Below are positions 58,672-64,000 of a stretch of DNA of 64,000 bases, piece after piece (position 1 is the first letter of the stretch; every line of letters begins with the position of its first letter). The position numbers were made by a program, and so were the translations under genes. The notes under the pieces were generated by a model that searched no databases, was not told the origin of the DNA, and saw only the letters and a program-made list of their open reading frames with translations. The stretch comes from Streptomyces changanensis (GTDB lineage: Bacteria > Actinomycetota > Actinomycetes > Streptomycetales > Streptomycetaceae), in contig NZ_CP102332.1 of assembly GCF_024600715.1 (NCBI RefSeq), positions 6,262,001 to 6,326,000 on the forward strand, read 5' to 3'.

Positions 58672-59439
58672 ATGAGTGATCAGGAGAGCGGGCCGACGGC
58701 CCGTCAGGAAGCGGGGCCGCTGCGGCCGATGCCCGAGGACTGGCGGCGCGCCCTCGTCGCCGTCGCCCACCCGGACGACCTGGAGTACGGCGGCTCCGCG
58801 GCCGTCGCCGCCTGGACCGACGCGGGCCGGGAGGTGGTGTACGTCCTCGCGACGCGCGGCGAGGCGGGGATCGCCACGCTCGCCCCGGACGTCTGCGCGC
58901 CACTGCGCGAGGCCGAGCAGCGCGCGAGCGCGCGGGTCGTCGGCGTCTCGCAGGTCGAGTTCCTCGACCACCGCGACGGCGTGGTCGAGTACGGCACCAC
59001 GCTGCGCCGGGACATCGCGGCCGCGATCCGCCGCCACCGGCCCGAGCTGGTCGTCACCCTCAACCACCGCGACACCTGGGGCGGCGTCGCCTGGAACACC
59101 CCCGACCACGTCGCGGTGGGCCGCGCCACCCTGGACGCGGCGGCCGACGCGGGCAACCGCTGGATCTTCCCCGAACTCGTCGAGCAGGGCCTGGAACCAT
59201 GGGACGGGGTGCGCTGGGTGGCCGTGGCGGGCTCCCCGGAGCCGACCCACGCGGTCGACGCGACCCCGGGCATGGAACGCGCGGTCCGCTCCCTCCTGGA
59301 GCACCGCACGTACATCGAGGCGCTGACGGACGAGGATCCGGAGGTGTACTGCCGCGCCTTCCTCACGGGCCACGCGCGGGCCGCGTCCGAGCGGTTCGGC
59401 GGCGTCCCGGCCGTCACCTTCGAGCTCTTCCCGCGCTGA
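58672..59439 (+). CDS. PIG-L family N-deacetylase
   Basis: The 255-residue zinc hydrolase has the family motif AHPDDLE (zinc His/Asp and catalytic Asp) near residue 34 and the second zinc His in NTPDHVAVG. The intermediate TRGEAGI and LDHRDGV match the GlcNAc-PI/mycothiol-type deacetylases (MshB/Mca relatives). It should remove an acetyl group from an amino-sugar derivative; the substrate is unknown. There is no Shine-Dalgarno sequence, so translation is probably leaderless. Confidence 0.9.
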   Translation: MSDQESGPTARQEAGPLRPMPEDWRRALVAVAHPDDLEYGGSAAVAAWTDAGREVVYVLATRGEAGIATLAPDVCAPLREAEQRASARVVGVSQVEFLDHRDGVVEYGTTLRRDIAAAIRRHRPELVVTLNHRDTWGGVAWNTPDHVAVGRATLDAAADAGNRWIFPELVEQGLEPWDGVRWVAVAGSPEPTHAVDATPGMERAVRSLLEHRTYIEALTDEDPEVYCRAFLTGHARAASERFGGVPAVTFELFPR

Positions 59440-59667
59440 GGTGCGGGTGGCCGTCCCCCGGACGGCCACGCGGGGTCCGGCCGTCCCGTCCGGCCTCGAC
59501 CGTCCCCCGGCCGGCCGTCCGGGCCTCGGGGTGTCCCCCTCGGCTCCCGGCCGCCCGTCGGGGCCTCGGCCGGCCCCTCTCGTGTCCCGTCCGTCCCCCC
59601 GCGGCTCCCGGGGATCCGGTCCCGGGCGGGTGGCCGGAAATCCGCGGCTCCCTGTTCCCCCGCGGGC

Positions 59668-59684
59668 AAGCGACCGCTTAGTAT
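59668..59684 (+). promoter_or_regulatory. TetR-like operator and -10 of the acyl-CoA dehydrogenase operon
   Basis: The dyad AAGCG-AC-CGCTT (59668-59679) directly abuts TAGTAT (59679-59684), a good -10, about 45 bases upstream of the first gene. A short dyad of this AAGC..GCTT type next to fatty-acid or acyl-CoA genes is commonly a TetR-family repressor site. No regulator gene is in the window. Confidence 0.5.
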
Positions 59685-59726
59685 GCGAGCCACTGCGGTA
59701 CTGCCCGACTCTTTGTGGAGGCCCCC

Positions 59727-60695
59727 ATGCAGGCATGGCGCGTGCACCGGAACGGCGAGCCGAGCGAGGTGATGCGACGCGAGGAGACCGACCGGCCCAC
59801 GCCCGGCCCCGGGCAGTTGCTCCTGAGGGTGCGGGCCGCGAACACCAACTTCCCCGACGCGCTCCTGTGCCGCGGCCAGTACCAGGTCCGCCCGCCGCTG
59901 CCCTTCACCCCCGGCGTGGAGGTCTGCGCCGACACCGAGGACGGCCGGCGCGTGATCGCCACGGCGGCGCTGCCCCACGGCGGCTTCGCCGAGTACGCCG
60001 TCGCCGACGCGTCCGCGGTCCTCCCCGCGCCCGAGGCGCTCGACGACGCCGAGGCCGCCGCGCTGCACATCGGCTACCAGACCGGCTGGTTCGGGCTGCA
60101 CCGCCGCGCCGGGCTGCGCGAGGGGGAGACGCTCCTCGTCCACGCCGCCGCGGGCGGTGTCGGCAGTGCCGCCGTCCAGCTCGGCAAGGCGGCCGGCGCG
60201 CGCGTCATCGGCGTCGTGGGCGGCGCCGAGAAGGCCGCCGTCGCCCGCGAGCTCGGCTGCGACGCCGTCGTCGACCGGCGCGGCGAGGACGTCGTCGCGG
60301 CGGTCAAGGACGCCACCGGCGGCCGCGGCGCCGACGTGGTCTACGACCCGGTCGGCGGCGACGCGTACACCGCCTCCGCCCGGTGTGTGGCCTTCGAGGG
60401 CCGGATCGTGGTCGTCGGCTTCGCCAGCGGCGACATCCCCGCCCCCGCCCTCAACCACGCCCTGGTCAAGAACTACTCGATCATGGGCCTGCACTGGGGG
60501 CTGTACAACCAGAAGGACCCCGAAGCCGTCCGCCGCTGCCACGACACGCTCACCACCCTCGCGGCCAAGGGCCTGATCAAGCCGCTGGTCAGCGACCGGG
60601 TTGCCTTCGCCGACGCGCCCGCCGCCGTGCAGCGCGTCGCCGACGGCACGACCACGGGCCGCGTCGTGGTGCTCCCGGAAGGAGCCGACAGGTGA
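59727..60695 (+). CDS. quinone oxidoreductase (zinc-independent MDR)
   Basis: The 322-residue NADPH:quinone-oxidoreductase-like protein has ANTNFPDALLCRGQYQ in place of zinc ligands. The cofactor motif is HAAAGGVGSAAVQLGKAAGA, and LHWGLYNQKDPE is in the C-terminal catalytic fold. It reduces quinones or enoyl-type substrates with NADPH. ATG 59727 follows GGAGG. It is the first gene of a three-gene operon; its stop overlaps the next start by four bases (GTGA). Confidence 0.92.
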   Translation: MQAWRVHRNGEPSEVMRREETDRPTPGPGQLLLRVRAANTNFPDALLCRGQYQVRPPLPFTPGVEVCADTEDGRRVIATAALPHGGFAEYAVADASAVLPAPEALDDAEAAALHIGYQTGWFGLHRRAGLREGETLLVHAAAGGVGSAAVQLGKAAGARVIGVVGGAEKAAVARELGCDAVVDRRGEDVVAAVKDATGGRGADVVYDPVGGDAYTASARCVAFEGRIVVVGFASGDIPAPALNHALVKNYSIMGLHWGLYNQKDPEAVRRCHDTLTTLAAKGLIKPLVSDRVAFADAPAAVQRVADGTTTGRVVVLPEGADR

Positions 60696-61873
60696 CCGAC
60701 GCCACCGCCCTGCGCGACCGGACGCGCGCGCTGCTCGCCGCGCACCCGCCCGCCACGACCGAGCGCACCGCCTTCCTCCGTGCCCGCTTCGACGCCGGCC
60801 TCGCCTGGGTCCACTACCCGGAGGGGCTCGGCGGCCTGGGCGCGCCCCGCTCCCTCCAGGCCGTGGTGGACGCCGAGCTCGCGGCCGCCGGCGCCCCCGA
60901 CAACGACCCGCGGCGCATCGGCATCGGCCTCGGCATGGCCGCGCCGACGATCCTCGCCTACGGCACCGAGGAGCAGAAGCGCCGCTTCCTGCGCCCCCTG
61001 TGGGTGGGGGAGGAGGTCTGGTGCCAGCTCTTCAGCGAACCCGGTGCCGGCTCGGACCTCGCCGCCCTCGGCACGCGGGCCGTCCGCGACGGCGACACGT
61101 GGGTCGTCGACGGCCAGAAGGTGTGGACGTCCAGCGCCCACGTCGCGCGCTGGGCCATCCTCATCGCCCGCACCGACCCGGACGCGCCCAAGCACCGGGG
61201 GATCACGTACTTCCTCTGCGACATGAGCGACCCGGGCGTCGAGGTGCGGCCGCTGCGCCAGATCACCGGCGAGGCCGAGTTCAACGAGGTCTTCCTCACC
61301 GGCGTGCGCATCCCGGACGCCCACCGTCTCGGCGGGGTCGGCGAGGGGTGGAAGGTCGCGCAGACCACCCTCATGAATGAGCGGGTCACCATCGGCGGCG
61401 CCCGGATCCCCCGCGAGGGCGGCATGATCGGCCCCGTCTCGCGCACCTGGCGCGAGCGCCCCGAACTGCGCAGCCACGACCTCCACCGGCGCCTGCTGGA
61501 CCTGTGGGTGGAGTCGGAGGTCGCCCGGCTGACCGGCGAGCGGCTGCGCCAGCAGCTCGCCCTGGGCCAGCCCGGTCCCGAGGGCAGCGCCATGAAGCTC
61601 GCCTTCGCCCGCCTCAACCAGGAGATCAGCGGCCTGGAGGTGGAGCTCCTCGGTGACGAGGGGCTGCTGTACGGGGAGTGGACGATGCGCCGCCCCGAGC
61701 GCGTCGACTTCACGGGCCGCGACGCCGGCTACCGCTACCTCCGCTCCAAGGGCAACTCCATCGAGGGCGGCACGAGCGAGGTACTGCTGAACATCGTCGC
61801 GGAACGCGTCCTCGGCCTGCCCTCCGAGCCGCGCACCGACAAGGACGTCGCCTGGAAGGACCTCGCCCGATGA
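60692..61873 (+). CDS. acyl-CoA dehydrogenase
   Basis: The 393-residue FAD enzyme has the family signatures CQLFSEPGAGSDLAALGTRA, VVDGQKVWTSSAHVARW and the C-terminal SKGNSIEGGTSEVLLNIVAE. It introduces a 2,3-double bond into an acyl-CoA. It starts at GTG 60692, overlapping the quinone oxidoreductase, and ends overlapping the second dehydrogenase (ATGA). Paired acyl-CoA dehydrogenases of this kind often form heteromeric enzymes for branched or steroid-like acyl chains, which may apply here. Confidence 0.93.
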   Translation: MTDATALRDRTRALLAAHPPATTERTAFLRARFDAGLAWVHYPEGLGGLGAPRSLQAVVDAELAAAGAPDNDPRRIGIGLGMAAPTILAYGTEEQKRRFLRPLWVGEEVWCQLFSEPGAGSDLAALGTRAVRDGDTWVVDGQKVWTSSAHVARWAILIARTDPDAPKHRGITYFLCDMSDPGVEVRPLRQITGEAEFNEVFLTGVRIPDAHRLGGVGEGWKVAQTTLMNERVTIGGARIPREGGMIGPVSRTWRERPELRSHDLHRRLLDLWVESEVARLTGERLRQQLALGQPGPEGSAMKLAFARLNQEISGLEVELLGDEGLLYGEWTMRRPERVDFTGRDAGYRYLRSKGNSIEGGTSEVLLNIVAERVLGLPSEPRTDKDVAWKDLAR

Positions 61874-63018
61874 AGGACCAGACTGACCGGACGGACCCGA
61901 CTGCCCGGACGGACGGGACCGACCGGACGGACCGGGTGGACCTGCTGTACTCCGAGACCGAGTCCGACCTCCGGGCCGCCGTCCGCGCCCTCGTGGCCGA
62001 CCGCGCCGCCCCGGCGGAGCTGCCCGGCCGCGTCGAGGACGGCGGCGGGGTCCCCGCGCTGTGGAAGGCGCTCGCCGCCGACATGGGCACCGCCGGGCTG
62101 CTCGTCCCCGAGGGGTTCGGCGGGCAGGGCGCCTCCCACCGTGAGGCCGCCGTCGTCCTGGAGGAGCTGGGCCGCGCGGTGACGCCGGTCCCGTACCTCA
62201 CCAGCGCCGTCGTCGCCACCGAGACGCTCCTCGCCGCCGCTGACGGCGACGCCACCACCGGCGCCGCCCACCTGCTCGGCGACCTGGCCGCCGGGCGCAA
62301 GGTCGCCGTGCTGGCCGTACCGCTCTCCGCCGGGCCCGACCACGTGCCGGCGGGCTCCGGTACCGTCACCGGCGTCGCGGACGCCGTCCACGCCGACGTC
62401 CTGCTCGTGGTCCGCCCCGACGGGCTGTACGCCGTCGACGCCGCGGACGCCCAGGTCACCCCGCAGACCCCGCTCGACCTGACCCGCCCGCTCGCCACCG
62501 TGAGCACCGAAACCGGCGGCACGCGCCTCGCGGACGCGGCCGGCGCGCGCGGCGCCGTGTGCCGCGGGCTGCTCGCGGGCGCCGGGCTGCTCGCCTCCGA
62601 GCAGCTGGGCGTGGCGGAATGGTGCCTGGAGGAGACGGTCCGGTACACCCGCGAGCGCCACCAGTTCAACCGGCCGGTCGGATCCTTCCAGGCGCTCAAA
62701 CACCGCATGGCCCAGCTGTGGCTGGAGGTGGTCGGCGCCCGCGCCGCCGCCCGCAACGCCGCCGACGCCCTCGCCACCGCGAGCCCCGAGGCGCCGCTCG
62801 CCGTGGCCGTCGCCCAGGCGTACTGCTCGCGCGTCGCGGTGCACGCCGCCGAGGAGTGCGTCCAGCTGCACGGCGGCATCGGGATGACCTGGGAGCACCC
62901 CGCCCACCTCTATCTGAAGCGGGCCAAGGCCGACCAGATCGCCCTCGGGTCGGCCGGCCGACACAAGGAGGAGCTGGCCCGGCTCGTGGACCTGCCCGGC
63001 CCCCCGGTCTCCACGTAA
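61870..63018 (+). CDS. acyl-CoA dehydrogenase, second subunit
   Basis: This 382-residue relative begins with a Thr/Asp/Arg repeat (MKDQTDRTDPTARTDGTDRT) not found in typical members, probably a simple-sequence expansion. The rest has GLLVPEGFGGQGASHREAAV, a weakly conserved FAD region, ERHQFNRPVGSFQALKHRMA and QLHGGIGMTWEHPAHLYLKR. The usual SEPGAGSD-type FAD segment is not recognisable. That fits the lesser subunit of a heteromeric acyl-CoA dehydrogenase made with the preceding protein. ATG 61870 overlaps that gene's stop. Confidence 0.9.
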   Translation: MKDQTDRTDPTARTDGTDRTDRVDLLYSETESDLRAAVRALVADRAAPAELPGRVEDGGGVPALWKALAADMGTAGLLVPEGFGGQGASHREAAVVLEELGRAVTPVPYLTSAVVATETLLAAADGDATTGAAHLLGDLAAGRKVAVLAVPLSAGPDHVPAGSGTVTGVADAVHADVLLVVRPDGLYAVDAADAQVTPQTPLDLTRPLATVSTETGGTRLADAAGARGAVCRGLLAGAGLLASEQLGVAEWCLEETVRYTRERHQFNRPVGSFQALKHRMAQLWLEVVGARAAARNAADALATASPEAPLAVAVAQAYCSRVAVHAAEECVQLHGGIGMTWEHPAHLYLKRAKADQIALGSAGRHKEELARLVDLPGPPVST

Positions 63019-63057
63019 GGACCACAAGAGGAACCCACCCCTCTACGTACTGTTTAA

Positions 63058-63074
63058 TTGCGAGTCGTTCGCAA
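63058..63074 (+). promoter_or_regulatory. candidate Nur box (nickel-responsive Fur-family operator)
   Basis: TTGCGA-N5-TCGCAA is a perfect 6-5-6 dyad matching the published S. coelicolor Nur-box pattern tTGCaa-N5-ttGCAA except at one base in each arm. It overlaps TTTAAT (63053-63058), a likely -10, 40 bases before the solute-binding protein start. Binding there would repress the transporter when nickel is plentiful. Confidence 0.65.
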
Positions 63075-63113
63075 CAACAGTCGACTCCACGAGAGCACGA
63101 GGGGTGTGGAACC

Positions 63114-64000
63114 ATGACCGCCCGATCCATACGCGGCATGGCCGCCGCCACGCTGGCCGGAACCCTGGCCATCACCGCGGCGGCCTGCTCGAACCCCGGC
63201 GCCGGGGCTTCCGGCCCCGCGGCGAAGGACAGCGCGGTCGTCGGCATCGCCTACGAGCCCGAGACGCTCAGCCCGCTCCTCGGCTACGGCAAGGACGGCA
63301 ACTCCAAGATCTTCGACGGGCTCCTCGCCTTCGACCGTGACATGAAGCTCAGGCCGGCCCTGGCGGTCGCCCTGCCCACGGTCAGCGCGGACGGCCTGAC
63401 GTACACGTACAAGCTCCGCACCGGGGTGAAGTTCAGCGACGGCACGCCCTTCACGGCCAAGGACGTCGTCTTCACCTACCGCACGATCCTCGACGAGAAG
63501 ACGAACAACGCCTCCAAGACCGAGCTGGCCGCCCTGAAGGACGTCAGGGCCGTCGGCGACGACACCGTCGTCTTCACCCTCGACCACCCCTACGCGCCCT
63601 TCGCCGAGCGGACCGTCCTCGGCATCGCCCCCGAGCACGTCGCCGGCAAGCAGGACGTCAACAGCGGCCCCTTCACCACCAAGCCGATCGGCACCGGCCC
63701 CTACGTCCTCGCCGACTGGTCCAAGGGCGAGAAGATCACCTTCAAGGCCAACCCCGCCTACTGGGGCGGCGCGCCGAAGGTGAAGAAGTTCACCATGGCG
63801 ATCATCAAGGACGACGACGTCCGCGCCACCCGGCTGCGCTCCGGCGACCTCGACGGGGCGATCCTCCCCCCGAACCTCGCCAAGGGCTTCAAGGGCGACG
63901 GAGCCAGGAAGACGTACGAGGCCACCACCTACGACTACCGCCTGGTGACCCTGCCCACGCACAACGAGGTCACCGGGGACCTCGCCGTCCGCCGCGCCCT
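63114..64000 (+). CDS. family 5 solute-binding lipoprotein, probably nickel/peptide (3' end outside window)
   Basis: The first 295 residues are present. The signal ends in lipobox ITAAAC (Cys25). The SBP_bac_5 (DppA/NikA) pattern follows: YEPETLSPLLGYGKDGNSKI, LTYTYKLRTGVKFSDGTPFT, AKDVVFTYRTILD, PIGTGPYVLADW and ANPAYWGG. Family members deliver oligopeptides or nickel to an ABC importer, whose permease and ATPase genes should lie to the right of the window. The Nur box in its promoter makes nickel the favoured substrate (a NikA), though the family alone cannot decide. Confidence 0.9.
   Translation, partial: MTARSIRGMAAATLAGTLAITAAACSNPGAGASGPAAKDSAVVGIAYEPETLSPLLGYGKDGNSKIFDGLLAFDRDMKLRPALAVALPTVSADGLTYTYKLRTGVKFSDGTPFTAKDVVFTYRTILDEKTNNASKTELAALKDVRAVGDDTVVFTLDHPYAPFAERTVLGIAPEHVAGKQDVNSGPFTTKPIGTGPYVLADWSKGEKITFKANPAYWGGAPKVKKFTMAIIKDDDVRATRLRSGDLDGAILPPNLAKGFKGDGARKTYEATTYDYRLVTLPTHNEVTGDLAVRRA

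Overview
The window is very G+C-rich actinobacterial chromosome, almost certainly Streptomyces. The evidence is the frequent GTG (and some TTG) starts, a complete cvnABCD conservon, a tight FecB/FecCD/ATPase operon behind a cobalamin riboswitch, DUF4383/DUF3618/DUF5709/DUF2945 proteins, and terpene synthase and ATP-grasp RiPP loci. I saw no rRNA or tRNA genes, CRISPR array, insertion sequence, prophage or replication origin. It reads as chromosomal arm or accessory territory with many short operons separated by strong inverted-repeat terminators.

Layout. 1-6.3 kb: a VanW-type cell-wall protein cut by the left edge, an alpha/beta hydrolase, a zinc alcohol dehydrogenase coupled to a small anchored protein, and an APC permease. 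6.5-13 kb: a stress or cell-surface group (DUF3618, phage-holin-like DUF1469, an anchored coiled-coil protein, DUF4383, hemerythrin, DUF5709, a PQQ-propeller lipoprotein, DUF2945) and the 3' remnant of a lipid-kinase gene. 13-19.3 kb: signal peptidase I, asparagine synthetase, an MFS exporter, a secreted-protein remnant, a 36-residue TPR protein and a small exported protein. 19.9-21.7 kb: a class IV aminotransferase divergent from a MerR regulator with a well-formed MerR operator/promoter, then a cupin. 22-25 kb: a cobalamin riboswitch and ABC importer.

25-32.4 kb: an MpaB-type oxygenase, a membrane protein, a class A beta-lactamase, SRPBCC and FAD oxidoreductase genes, and an SDR. 32.4-37.8 kb is the most interesting stretch. 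It holds a graspetide (omega-ester RiPP) precursor and ATP-grasp maturase, with a transglycosylase PBP downstream whose transpeptidase motifs are all lost and a secreted subtilase with P-domain upstream. 38-46 kb: a MerR regulator, a terpene synthase/P450 operon, a LAL regulator gene broken by an in-frame TAG, and a methyltransferase. 46-54.3 kb: a Cys-cluster/pentapeptide-repeat protein, a MEDS sensor plus anti-sigma-type ATPase, a conservon, a PEP-mutase-like remnant and a second DUF4383 gene. 54.6-64 kb: an acetyl-xylan-esterase-type hydrolase divergent from a GH5 cellulase, a peptidase-like hydrolase, a PIG-L deacetylase, a three-gene quinone oxidoreductase/acyl-CoA dehydrogenase operon, and a Nur-box-controlled solute-binding protein cut by the right edge.

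Family assignments rest on motifs read by eye; no database search was run. Genes were started at the codon with the best Shine-Dalgarno sequence.
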